Positions 35,102 to 43,783 of a DNA stretch of 64,000 nucleotides are shown piece after piece. Both the position numbers and the translations under genes were made by a program. How positions within the stretch are numbered: position 1 is the first letter of the stretch; each line of letters starts with the position of its first letter. The notes under the pieces were generated by a model. It did no database searches. It was given only the letters and a program-made list of their open reading frames with translations, and had not been told where the DNA came from. The DNA lies in NCBI GenBank assembly GCA_963754285.1, contig CAVWFN010000002.1, positions 269,964 to 333,963 of the forward strand, in the 5' to 3' direction. The stretch comes from RYN-133 sp963754285. Its GTDB lineage: Bacteria; Actinomycetota; Actinomycetes; Mycobacteriales; Jatrophihabitantaceae.

Positions 35102-35469
35102 CGGTGGCCACTTCGATCGGCGTACCGTCGCTATTGTTCGTAGTCCGACCAAACCAAGCGGTTGCAACATCACGGCAAGGTAACAATCTTACAGAAACCA
35201 CACATGACTTGCCCGGAAATGTCCGAAACGGAGGCGCAGGTTTCGACGCGCCGCGTGGACAAGGGCCGTTTCCGGGGCAGACTTGTGAGGTAGCTCTCTC
35301 TGGAAGCGATTTCGGAGCCGATCGGAACCACCGACAGCCAGTCGGTATCACCGCCCGGTGAGAAAGCACCTCCAGGACAGAGTTGCCCAGCGCTCCACCG
35401 CAAGTCAGCTCCACAATTCCACATCGATCCGATCCCCCGCCGGATCTCGCCCCCCACAGGACCATCGCC
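35102..35469 (+). other. 368-base intergenic region before the DUF5999 gene
   Basis: No credible gene. It contains TTGCAA (35163-35168), an AT-richer patch with GTAACAATCTTAC (35170-35182), the foldable segment 35212-35276, and TCACC-GCCC-GGTGA (35348-35361). This suggests a promoter followed by a long structured 5' leader for the DUF5999 gene. Confidence 0.5.
35212..35276 (+). ncRNA. Candidate structured leader RNA
   Basis: Three nested stems: CCCGGAAA (35212-35219) with TTTCCGGG (35269-35276), TGTCC (35220-35224) with GGACA (35257-35261), and GGCGC (35233-35237) with GCGCC (35248-35252). A GAAAC/GTTTC pair (35225-35229, 35240-35244) could form an alternative. I do not recognise a riboswitch class. 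It lies about 190 bases before the DUF5999 start. Confidence 0.45.
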
Positions 35470-35721
35470 ATGACCACGTTCCAGGACACCGAAATGACAG
35501 CCCACGCGCACTGTGTGCACGAGCCGCACTGCCCCACGGTCGACGACAGCGACCGCGACGCAGCGCACGTGCTCGTCTCCCACCCCGAGCAGGGGTGGAG
35601 CCTGCTGTGCAACGGCATCGTGCTCTTCGAAGACTTCGGCGAGCTGCTTCCCAACGGCACCAGCTGCGGCGCCCGCCGCGCCGAGCTGCTGATGGCCTCG
35701 CCGCACCGCCGCGCCAGCTGA
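35470..35721 (+). CDS. DUF5999-family small protein
   Basis: 83 residues; the core CVHEPHCPTVDDSDRDAAHV then SHPEQGWSLLCNGIVLFEDF and GELLPNG matches DUF5999, small actinobacterial proteins of unknown function. Cys and His residues (CVHEPHC, LLC) could bind a metal. ATG 35470 or the in-frame ATG 35494 are both possible starts. Confidence 0.78.
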   Translation: MTTFQDTEMTAHAHCVHEPHCPTVDDSDRDAAHVLVSHPEQGWSLLCNGIVLFEDFGELLPNGTSCGARRAELLMASPHRRAS

Positions 35722-35791
35722 CCTGCGCCGCGCCCGCACCGCACCGCTTCCCCGGACACCCCGACCGTCTGCTTGCGGTGAGTGCTAACGT

Positions 35792-35826
35792 CCCTTATTG
35801 AATATCGTTGTCGATATCAGTAAGGG
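35792..35826. promoter_or_regulatory. Large palindrome upstream of the metal ABC importer (Zur-type operator candidate)
   Basis: Outer arms CCCTTATTGA / CAGTAAGGG and inner arms ATATCG (35802-35807) / CGATAT (35812-35817) around TTGT, with one extra base in the left half. It ends 9 bases before the start of the binding-protein gene and includes its ribosome site. A zinc or manganese repressor site is inferred from position and function. Confidence 0.6.
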
Positions 35827-35835
35827 GACGGACGG

Positions 35836-36748
35836 ATGCAGGTCCGGCGCGTCGCGTCGCTCGCTCTCGGCGTCGCCTGCGCGGTCTCGGTGACCGTGCT
35901 CGCCGGATGCTCGAGCAGCTCCGGCGCGGCCGACGGTCGCCTGCAGGTCGTCACCTCGACCGATGTGTACGCCGCGATCGTGCACGCCGTCGCCGGCGAC
36001 CGGGTCGACGTCACGTCCTTCATCAACGACCCCGCGCAGGACCCGCACTCGTTCGAGGCGAGCGCGCGAGCCCAACTCGCCATCTCGCACGCGGACGTCA
36101 TCGTCGAGAACGGCGGCGGCTACGACGACTTCATGGACCAGATGCGCAACGCATCCGGCAAGAGCGGTGCGACCACGCTCAACGTCGTCGCAGATCTCCG
36201 GCCACACCGCGCCGCCGGGCGGCGACCTCAACGAACACGTCTGGTACGACTTTCGTTCGGTCCAGCGATTCGTCGCACGCCTGGTCGCCGTGCTGTCGAA
36301 GCGGCTGCCCGCCCAGGCGCACGCGTTCGGCACCGGTGCGGCGCGGTTTGTCGCAGGCCTGCACCGCCTCGAAACGACCGAGGCCGCGATTCGCGCGCGC
36401 TACGCCGGCACCCCGGTCGCCATCACCGAGCCTGTTCCCGACTACATGTTGTCTGCCTGCGGGCTGGTCAACCGCACACCCGAGGAGTTCAGCGCGGCGG
36501 TCGAGGCCGGGACGGACGTTTCGGCCCTCGTGCTCGAGCAGACGCTCGCCCTGTTCGACGACCACACCGTGCACGCGCTCGTGTACAACGAACAGACCTC
36601 CGGCGCCGAGACCACGCGTGTGCTCGCCGCGGCGCACGCCAACCACATCCCCGTCGTGCCCGTCACCGAGACTCTGCCGAGCGGCACGAGTTACCTCGGC
36701 TGGATGCAGGCAAACCTCGCGACCCTGACGAAGGCGCTCGCGCAATGA
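35836..36748 (+). CDS. znuA: Zinc/manganese ABC transporter substrate-binding lipoprotein (one frameshift)
   Basis: About 303 residues, cluster 9 (TroA-type) binding protein. Signal with lipobox VTVLAGCSSSSG; metal ligands likely from DPAQDPHSFEAS and LNEHVWYDF, with later VAITEPVPDYML and VYNEQTSGAETTRVLAA. It delivers the metal to the membrane partners. The frame breaks near 36190-36195 (NVVA then ISGHTAPPGGD), consistent with one extra base. The stop overlaps the ATPase ATG (ATGA). Confidence 0.87.
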
Positions 36749-37546
36749 CACCGGTCCTCGAACTGCGCGGCGCCGGACTCGCGTATGGAGCCCGCGAGTT
36801 GTGGCACGGGCTCGACCTGCAGGTCGAGCCGGGCGAGTTCCTCGCCGTGCTCGGGGCGAACGGTTCGGGCAAGACCAGTCTGCTGCGCGCCGTGCTCGGC
36901 ATGCAGCCGCTGTCGTCCGGCCAGGTGTTGATCGAGGGCACACCCGCGCGCCGTGGCAGCGCCGCGATCGGCTACGTGCCCCAACAGCGTCGTCTCGACC
37001 CGCTGGTCCCGCTGCGTGCCCGCGACGTCGTCGGCCAGGGCATCGACGGGCACCGCTGGGGCATCGGCCGTCCCAGCGCACACCGGCGCGCACAAGTGGA
37101 CGCCGCACTCGCGCAGGTCGGCGCTACCTCCTACGCCGACGTCCCGGTCGGCGTGCTGTCCGGCGGCGAGCAGCAACGCGTGCGGATCGCGCAGGCGCTG
37201 GCCACCGATCCACGACTGCTGCTGTGCGACGAGCCGTTGCTCTCGCTCGACCCGAACCATCAGGCCGCGATCACCGGTCTCATCGATCGCCGCCGTCGCG
37301 AACACGACACGGCGGTCGTGTTCGTGACCCACGAGATCAACCCCGTGCTCCCCTACGTCGATCGGGTGCTCTACCTCGCGGGCGGACGATTCCGCGTCGG
37401 GCACGCTCGACGAGGTGATGACCACGCAGACGTTGTCCGCGCTGTACGGACGCCCGGTCGAGGTCATCCGCTCCGGTGCGCGCCTGCTCGTGGCGGGCGT
37501 CCCTGACCTGCACGCACATCACCATCACGAAGGCGTCGTCTCATGA
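36745..37546 (+). CDS. znuC: Zinc/manganese ABC transporter ATPase (one frameshift)
   Basis: About 266 residues. Walker A LGANGSGKTSLLRAVLG, Q-loop IGYVPQQRRLD, signature LSGGEQQRVRIAQALA, Walker B LLLCDEPLLSLDPNH, H-loop VVFVTHEINPVLPYVD. A GGG run at 37399-37401 has one base too many; past it the true frame reads TLDEVMTTQTLSALYGRPVE and ends with the His-rich tail DLHAHHHHEGVVS, which may sense or hold metal. The stop at 37544-37546 overlaps the ATG of a short ORF. Confidence 0.87.
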
Positions 37547-37617
37547 GAGCACCCGACGAGAGCGCTCCGCAGAGAACGCTGCGCGTTTCCGCGGGCACCC
37601 CGAAGGCAAACCCATGA
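37543..37617 (+). repeat. MIRU-like short repeat between znuC and znuB (24-codon ORF)
   Basis: A 75-base unit coding MRAPDESAPQRTLRVSAGTP plus KANP. Its ATG overlaps the znuC stop and its TGA overlaps the znuB ATG, so both ends are ATGA junctions. The first 64 bases match about 51 of 64 bases at the start of ppm1 (51384-51321, minus strand), where the same peptide motif is fused in frame. Mycobacterial MIRU elements have just this start/stop-overlapping form. Whether this is such a family here needs more copies. Confidence 0.6.
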
Positions 37618-38486
37618 GCTGGTGGAACCGCGTCTTCGACTTCAGCGAGTACGGCCAGCTGCTGCAACTGCTGCACAACTCGGTGATCGCGGGCGCCATC
37701 CTCGGCGTCGTGTGCGGACTGATCAGCACCTTCGTGATGATGCGCGACCTCCCGTTCGCGGTGCACGGCATCTCGGAGCTGTCGTTCGCCGGTGCCGCCG
37801 CAGCCTTGCTCGCAGGCACCAGCGTCGTGCTCGGCGGCATCATCGGATCGATGATCGCCGCGTTGATCATCGGCCTGCTCGGCGTCCGGGCGCGCGAGCG
37901 CAACTCGATCATCGGTGTCGTCATGCCCTTCGGACTCGGCCTGGGCGTGTTGTTCCTCGGGCTGTACAGGGGCCGGTCGGCCAACAAGTTCGGCACGCTC
38001 ATCGGGCAGATCGTCGCCGTCGACAATGCGCAGCTCGGCTACTTGATCTGGACGGCCGTGATCGTGGTAGCCGCGTTGGTCGTGATGTGGCGGCCGTTGA
38101 TGTTCGCCAGCACGGACCCTGACGCAGCCGCGGCACGCGGTGTCCCGGTGCGGCTGCTCTCCCCCGTGTTCATGCTCGTTCTCGGGCTCACCGTCGCGAT
38201 GTCCGTCCAGTCGGTCGGCGCGCTGCTCGTGCTCTCGATCGTGTGCACTCCTGCAGCCGCAGCGATGCGCGTGACTGCGTCACCGGTGCTGGTCCCCGTG
38301 CTGTCCGTCGCGTTCGCAACCACGTCGATGGTGGGCGGCATCCTGCTTGCCCTCGGCTCCGACAACATCCCGATCAGCCCGTACGTCACGACGATCTCGT
38401 TCACGTTCTACCTGGTGTGCCGCGTGATCGGACACGTCCGTATGAAGCGAGGTTGGACGCGTCGCGTCGCGCTACCCCAGCACTGA
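37614..38486 (+). CDS. znuB: Zinc/manganese ABC transporter permease
   Basis: 290 residues, about nine helices. SVIAGAILGVVCGLISTFVM, the ABC-3 family core LPFAVHGISELSFAGAAAAL, and GVLFLGLYRGRSANKFGTLI identify a ZnuB/TroC-type permease. Start ATG 37614 overlaps the stop of the small repeat ORF. Converges with the AidB-like gene with a 15-base overlap. Confidence 0.9.
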   Translation: MSWWNRVFDFSEYGQLLQLLHNSVIAGAILGVVCGLISTFVMMRDLPFAVHGISELSFAGAAAALLAGTSVVLGGIIGSMIAALIIGLLGVRARERNSIIGVVMPFGLGLGVLFLGLYRGRSANKFGTLIGQIVAVDNAQLGYLIWTAVIVVAALVVMWRPLMFASTDPDAAAARGVPVRLLSPVFMLVLGLTVAMSVQSVGALLVLSIVCTPAAAAMRVTASPVLVPVLSVAFATTSMVGGILLALGSDNIPISPYVTTISFTFYLVCRVIGHVRMKRGWTRRVALPQH

Positions 38487-40100
38487 CGCCCGCTCGAGGA
38501 TCGTCGCGGTGTCGAGGCCGGTGGGCAGCGTGCCGTACGCGACACCCCAGTCGCCACCGAGACGCGACGCGACGAACGCATCGGCGACAGCGGTGTTGCC
38601 GTGGCGCAGCAAGAGCGATCCCTGCAGGAGCATCGCCATGCGCTCCACGATGTGCCGAGCCCGGTACTCGAGGTCGTCGCCATTGCTGAACTCCTTGTGC
38701 AGCAACGCCAACGCATCGTCGTAACGCGCATCGGTACCGGCAGCCAGATCAAGTTCACCGAAGAACGCCTCGATGGCCTCGGGCTCGCGCACCATCGCCC
38801 GCAACGTGTCGAGCGCCGCGACGTTGCCGGAGCCTTCCCAGATCGATACGAGCGGTGCCTCGCGGTAGAGCCGTGGCAACCCCGAGTCCTCGATGTAGCC
38901 GTTGCCGCCCAGGCATTCGAGCGATTCGGCTGCGTGCGTCGACCATCGCTTGCACAACCAGTACTTGGTCACGGCAAGCCCGACCCGGCGAAACGCCGTC
39001 TCGCCGGCGTCACCGCGCACCGACCGATCCACAGCGCCGGCAAGGCGCATCACCACGGTCGTCGCGGCCTCCGAATCGATCGCGAGATCCGCCAAGACGT
39101 TGACCATCGCCGGCTGGTCGAGCAGGCGCTTGCCGAACACCGTCCGGTGCGTCGCATGGTGCACGGCATGAGCTGTGCCGATCCGCATCCCACCGGCCGC
39201 CATGAGCGCGCAGTCGAGTCGTGTCATGTTGACCATCTCGATGATGGTGCGCACACCGCGACCCTCGTCGCCGACGAGCCAACCGATCGCGTCCTCGTAC
39301 TCGATCTCGCTCGACGCGTTCGACTTGTTGCCGAGCTTGTCCTTCAGCCGCTGCAGATAGAACGCATTGAGCGACCCGTCCGGAAGCACGCGCGGGACGA
39401 GGAAGCACGACAGCCCGCCCGGAGCCTGCGCAAGCGTCAGGAACAGATCCGACATCGGAGCCGAGGTGAACCACTTGTGCCCGGTGAGCCGGTAGCTGCC
39501 GTCCCCGGCGCGCACGGCAGTGGTCGTGTTCGCGCGAACGTCCGAGCCGCCCTGCTTCTCGGTCATCGACATGCCTGCGATCAGGCCCAGCTTCGTCAAC
39601 GGCGGACGCAGCCCGTAGTCGTAGGTCGTGCTGGTCAGCAGCGGTTCGTAATCGGCAGCGAGGGCCGGTGTCGTACGCAACGCGGGCACGACGGCATAGG
39701 TCATCGATATCGGGCACAGGTGCCCTGCGTCGGACACGCCCCACGCCATCAGTTTCGCTGCTCGCGCCACATGCACGCCCGCGCGTTCGGACGACCATGG
39801 CGAACCGTGCAGCCCGTGTTCGACGGCAATGCGCATCAGCTCGTGGTACTGCGGCAGGTAGTCGACCTCGTCGATGCGGTGGCCGTAACGGTCGTGCGTG
39901 CGCAACACGGGTGGATGCTCGTTCGCGAGCCGTCCCCACTCCTGCGCGGTCTCGCTGTTGGCGAGCTTGCCCAGGTCGCGTACCTCGGGCTCCGCCCATC
40001 CCGCGCCCTCACGATGCAATCCTTCGAGCAGCGCCGGGAACGTGCTGATGTCCCCTGACAGCGGCGGAACCTGGTTGGTCACCTCATGCGTGGACGGCAT
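38472..40100 (-). CDS. AidB-like acyl-CoA dehydrogenase
   Basis: 542 residues. GLIAGMSMTEKQGGSDVRAN (FAD/substrate loop), GHKWFTSAPMSDLFLTLAQA, SSEIEYEDAIGWLVGDEGRG, catalytic-region ECLGGNGYIEDSGLPRLYRE and PLVSIWEGSGNVAALDTLRA. This is the AidB branch, whose members may bind DNA or act as isovaleryl-CoA dehydrogenases. ATG 40100 overlaps the end of the TetR gene by 17 bases, so both are in one unit. Confidence 0.9.
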   Translation of the reverse strand: MPSTHEVTNQVPPLSGDISTFPALLEGLHREGAGWAEPEVRDLGKLANSETAQEWGRLANEHPPVLRTHDRYGHRIDEVDYLPQYHELMRIAVEHGLHGSPWSSERAGVHVARAAKLMAWGVSDAGHLCPISMTYAVVPALRTTPALAADYEPLLTSTTYDYGLRPPLTKLGLIAGMSMTEKQGGSDVRANTTTAVRAGDGSYRLTGHKWFTSAPMSDLFLTLAQAPGGLSCFLVPRVLPDGSLNAFYLQRLKDKLGNKSNASSEIEYEDAIGWLVGDEGRGVRTIIEMVNMTRLDCALMAAGGMRIGTAHAVHHATHRTVFGKRLLDQPAMVNVLADLAIDSEAATTVVMRLAGAVDRSVRGDAGETAFRRVGLAVTKYWLCKRWSTHAAESLECLGGNGYIEDSGLPRLYREAPLVSIWEGSGNVAALDTLRAMVREPEAIEAFFGELDLAAGTDARYDDALALLHKEFSNGDDLEYRARHIVERMAMLLQGSLLLRHGNTAVADAFVASRLGGDWGVAYGTLPTGLDTATILERASVLG

Positions 40101-40692
40101 CGCGGACTCCGATCGAACGTAGGGCGAAACTGACGAGTTCGGGGACGGTGGTCGGATCGGGCTCGCCGCTCAGCGGCCCGACCAGTGCCTCGCCGATAGC
40201 ACCGACGAGCGCGGCCGCGACCACCTGCGGATCCTGCGGGGGCAGCTCGCCGGCGGTGACGCCGGTGTCGATCGCGGCAGCCGCGATGTCGCGGAACGCG
40301 ACCCGGAACTCGAGCCGCAATTCGTCGACCAGCGCGTCGACCGGTTCGACGAGCAGCGCATAGGCCAGGCGCGGCGACTTCATCGCGCGCAGGGCGAACG
40401 TCTCGACGAGCGCGGTGATCCGGCTTGCCGTGCCGACCGCGGGACGCACCGCCGACGCCACCGCGTCGACCTCCCGGCCGCAGACCTCGCGGAACACCTC
40501 GGCGACCAGCTCCGCCTTGCCGTCGACGTGGTTGTAAACCGTCCCGGGTGACACCCCCGCGCGTCGGGCGACCGCGGCGATCGAGCAGCCGGCATAGCCG
40601 TGCATGGCGAGCTGGTGCGTCGCCGCGGCCACGATACGGGCGCGCTGAGCGGCCAGCCGAGCCTCCACGCCTGCCGTGCGCCGGTACGCCAT
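40084..40692 (-). CDS. TetR-family regulator
   Basis: 202 residues. Helix-turn-helix: QRARIVAAATHQLAMHGYAG then CSIAAVARRAGVSPGTVYNH and VDGKAELVAEVF. C-terminal ligand domain about 60-200. A perfect palindrome lies just upstream, and the P450 gene diverges from it, so it probably represses its own operon and the P450 unit. Start at ATG 40692 was chosen; a TTG at 40716 would overlap the palindrome. Confidence 0.88.
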   Translation of the reverse strand: MAYRRTAGVEARLAAQRARIVAAATHQLAMHGYAGCSIAAVARRAGVSPGTVYNHVDGKAELVAEVFREVCGREVDAVASAVRPAVGTASRITALVETFALRAMKSPRLAYALLVEPVDALVDELRLEFRVAFRDIAAAAIDTGVTAGELPPQDPQVVAAALVGAIGEALVGPLSGEPDPTTVPELVSFALRSIGVRDAVHA

Positions 40693-40698
40693 TGAAGA

Positions 40699-40717
40699 AT
40701 TGAATCGCGAATTCAAT
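40699..40717. promoter_or_regulatory. TetR operator between the TetR and P450 genes
   Basis: ATTGAAT-CGCGA-ATTCAAT: perfect 7-base arms with a 5-base centre, 7 bases before the TetR start and 41 before the P450 start. A TATGGT box for the P450 lies at 40744-40749. Confidence 0.72.
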
Positions 40718-40757
40718 CCTTCGGCAAGGCCGTCCGACAGGGCTATGGTCGGTTGAC

Positions 40758-42077
40758 ATGACAGTCGAGGATGTCAAGACGCTGCGTGAGGTGCCCGGCG
40801 ACAAAGGCCTACCGATAGTCGGTTACACCTTCGACGTTCTGTCCGGAAAGCTGTACAACTCCCGCGAACGCTACGACAAGTACGGACCGGTCTCGTGGCT
40901 GCGCGCGTTCGGGCGCAAGAACGTCACGTTCACCGGTCCCGAGGCCACGTCGATCGTGTTGCAGAACCGCGACCGAGCTTTCGCGAACGGACCGGGTTGG
41001 GGCTTCCTGATCGGCAAATTCTTCAACCGCGGTCTGATGCTGCTCGACTTCGACGAGCACCATCGACACCGCCGCATCATGCAGCAGGCGTTCACGTCCG
41101 AACGCCTCGCCGGCTATCTCGATCCGATGAACGCGACGTTGGCCGACGGATTCACGCGGTGGCAAACCGATCGCGACTTCCGCTTCTACCCCGCTGTCAA
41201 GCAGCTCTCGCTCGACGTTGCGACGCGAACGTTCATGGGCGCTGACCTCGGCCCGGCGGCAGACACGCTCAACACCGCCTTCGTCGATTGCGTCCGAGCG
41301 GGCACCGCCGTGTTCCGGTTCCCCGTGCCGGGGCTGCGCTGGTCACGTGGGCTCAAGGGGCGTCAACGCCTCGAGCAGTTCCTGTATCCGCAGATCGCGG
41401 GCAAGCGCACCGGCGACGGAGCGGATCTGTTCAGCGCGCTCGTGCACGCACGCGATGACGACGGCGCCTCGTTCAGCGACGACGACATCGTCAATCACAT
41501 GATCTTCCTGCTGATGGCCGCGCACGACACGACCACCATCACGATGACGACGATGGCGTACTACCTCGCCAAACACCCCGACTGGCAGCAGAAGTGTCGT
41601 GCCGAGTCGCTGGCAGTCGGCACGCCGACGCTCGCCTACAAGGATCTCGATCGGCTCGAGACGCTCGATCGGGTCATGCGCGAGTGCATGCGTCTCGTGA
41701 CCGCGGTACCCGGGCTGGCTCGAAAGACGGTGAAGGAGACCGAGGTGCTCGGGTTCCGCATCCCGGCTGACACGTACGTCTCGGTGAGCGTCCACAACAC
41801 CCACCACCTGTCCGAATACTGGCCCGATCCGGAGCGCTTCGACCCCGATCGGTTCGGACCCGACGGCACCGTCCACCGCAATGCGTGGATCCCGTTCGGC
41901 AACGGCGTGCACAAGTGCATCGGCCTGCACTTCGGCGGGATGGAGGTCAAGGCGGCGATGCACCAACTGCTGCTCGGCTACCGCTGGAGCGTCCCGAACG
42001 ACTACGTGATGCCGATCGACTGGAGCTCGCTGCCCCGCCCCAAGGACGGCCTGCCCGTCCGCCTCGACGCGCTCTGA
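40758..42077 (+). CDS. Cytochrome P450
   Basis: 439 residues. Oxygen-binding helix MIFLLMAAHDTTTITMTT (A-H-D-T-T), ExxR in RVMRECMRLVTAVPG, and heme loop PFGNGVHKCIGLHFGGME with the Cys ligand. N-terminus VPGDKGLPIVGYTFDVLSG. Possible role with the following acyl-CoA ligase in oxidising and activating a lipid-like substrate. Exact family not determinable. Confidence 0.93.
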   Translation: MTVEDVKTLREVPGDKGLPIVGYTFDVLSGKLYNSRERYDKYGPVSWLRAFGRKNVTFTGPEATSIVLQNRDRAFANGPGWGFLIGKFFNRGLMLLDFDEHHRHRRIMQQAFTSERLAGYLDPMNATLADGFTRWQTDRDFRFYPAVKQLSLDVATRTFMGADLGPAADTLNTAFVDCVRAGTAVFRFPVPGLRWSRGLKGRQRLEQFLYPQIAGKRTGDGADLFSALVHARDDDGASFSDDDIVNHMIFLLMAAHDTTTITMTTMAYYLAKHPDWQQKCRAESLAVGTPTLAYKDLDRLETLDRVMRECMRLVTAVPGLARKTVKETEVLGFRIPADTYVSVSVHNTHHLSEYWPDPERFDPDRFGPDGTVHRNAWIPFGNGVHKCIGLHFGGMEVKAAMHQLLLGYRWSVPNDYVMPIDWSSLPRPKDGLPVRLDAL

Positions 42078-42145
42078 GGCCCCGGTTCTGGCACAGTGCT
42101 TCGCGGGTAGGACACCCGGCAGAGTCCTGACACGAGGAGTGGCGA

Positions 42146-43783
42146 GTGGTCAAGGTCGATCTCGACATGGCATGGCAGCAGTTCCGTCGGCTGCCTACGA
42201 CGGCGCGCGAGGCGAGCGTGCTGCTGCGGAGCGGGATCGCACCCGTGACCAAGCCGCAGGACATGGCTTACGCACTCTTGGCGATGCGGTCGTGGGGCAT
42301 GGTCGCCGGCGCCATCAAGATTGCGGCGCATCGTGACCCTGATTTCCCCGGCCTCGTCGACGAGATCGGCGAACTGACCTTCCGCGAACTCGACCAACGC
42401 TCCAACGCGCTGGCCCGGGCGTGGCAGGAGGAGGGCTTGTCCGACAAGTCGGTGATCGCGGTGCTGTGCCGTGACCACCGCGGCCTGATCGAGACGATGT
42501 TCGCTGCGGGCAAGCTCGGCGCGAAGTTGTTGCTGATGAACACCGGTTTCGCCAAGCCGCAGTTCGCCGAGGTCGTCGAACGCGAAGGCGCCGACACGCT
42601 CGTCTACGACGCCGAGTTCAGCGAGATCCTCGGCGAGGTTCCGGACGACGTGCCGCGCTACCTCGCGTGGACCGACGGCGACGACAACGAACACACCACG
42701 CTCGAAGACCTCATCAAGGACAGTTCGACCGACGATCTCTCACGACCGAAGACCGTGGGCGGCCTGGTCCTGTTGACCAGTGGCACGACGGGCACGCCGA
42801 AGGGCGCGTCGCGTCAGGTCAGTTCGCCGTTCGCCGCGGCCCAGTTCCTCGATCGCGTCCCGCTCGGCATCAACGAGCGCACCTTCTTCGGCGCGCCGTT
42901 GTTCCACGGCACCGGTCTGTCGCAGTTCCTGCTCACCCTCGCACTCGGTTCGACCACGGTCACTCGGCGCAAGTACGACCCGCGCAAGACCCTCGAGATG
43001 ATGGCTGAGTACAAATGCGAAACGCTCGTCCTCGTCCCGACGATGTTGCAGCGCATGCTCGAAATGGACGACGAGGAGATCAAGAAGTACGACACGAGCG
43101 CACTCAAGATCATCTTCCTGGCCGGCTCGGCGCTCGCGCCCGAGGTCGGCAACCACGCGATGGAACTGTTCGGTGACGTCGTCTACAACCTCTACGGCTC
43201 GACCGAGGTCGCCGTTGCGAGCGTGGCCACGCCTGAGGACTGGAAGAAGGCGCCCGGCACGGTCGGCAAGGTTCCGGTCGGCTGCAAGGTGCACATCTAC
43301 GACGAGGACGGCAAGCGCATCACCGAGCCCGACGTCACGGGCCGAATCTTCGTCGGCAGCGGTCTGAAGTTCGAGGGCTACACCGGCGGCGGCTCGAAGG
43401 ACGAGATCGACGGGCTGCTGTCCTCCGGCGACGTCGGCCACTTCGACAAGGACGGCCTGCTGTTCATCGACGGACGTGACGACGACATGATCGTCTCCGG
43501 CGGCGAGAACGTCTTCCCCGCCGAGGTCGAGAACCTGCTCATCGAGCACAAGGCGATCGCCGACGCAGCCGTCGTCGGCGTGAAGGACAAGGACTTCGGG
43601 CAGCGCCTCAAGGCCTTCGTCGTGCTCAAGGACGGCCAGGAGCTGTCCGAGGACGAAGTCAAGGCGCACGTGAAGTCGGAACTGGCCCGGCACAAGGTTC
43701 CGCGCGAGGTCGAGTTCGTCGACGAGCTGCCGCGCAACGCCACGGGGAAGCTGCTGCGCAAGGAACTAACCTCTGACGAGTGA
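42146..43783 (+). CDS. Long-chain fatty acid-CoA ligase-type enzyme (FadD)
   Basis: 545 residues. P-loop LVLLTSGTTGTPKGASRQVS, VVYNLYGSTEVAVASVATPE, SSGDVGHFDKDGLLFIDGRD hinge and DDDMIVSGGENVFPAEVENL; catalytic Lys in NATGKLLRKEL. Adenylates a carboxylate then loads CoA. GTG 42146 behind CGAGGAG. The stop overlaps the DUF885 start (GTGA), forming an operon with the upstream P450 likely as well. Confidence 0.92.
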   Translation: MVKVDLDMAWQQFRRLPTTAREASVLLRSGIAPVTKPQDMAYALLAMRSWGMVAGAIKIAAHRDPDFPGLVDEIGELTFRELDQRSNALARAWQEEGLSDKSVIAVLCRDHRGLIETMFAAGKLGAKLLLMNTGFAKPQFAEVVEREGADTLVYDAEFSEILGEVPDDVPRYLAWTDGDDNEHTTLEDLIKDSSTDDLSRPKTVGGLVLLTSGTTGTPKGASRQVSSPFAAAQFLDRVPLGINERTFFGAPLFHGTGLSQFLLTLALGSTTVTRRKYDPRKTLEMMAEYKCETLVLVPTMLQRMLEMDDEEIKKYDTSALKIIFLAGSALAPEVGNHAMELFGDVVYNLYGSTEVAVASVATPEDWKKAPGTVGKVPVGCKVHIYDEDGKRITEPDVTGRIFVGSGLKFEGYTGGGSKDEIDGLLSSGDVGHFDKDGLLFIDGRDDDMIVSGGENVFPAEVENLLIEHKAIADAAVVGVKDKDFGQRLKAFVVLKDGQELSEDEVKAHVKSELARHKVPREVEFVDELPRNATGKLLRKELTSDE

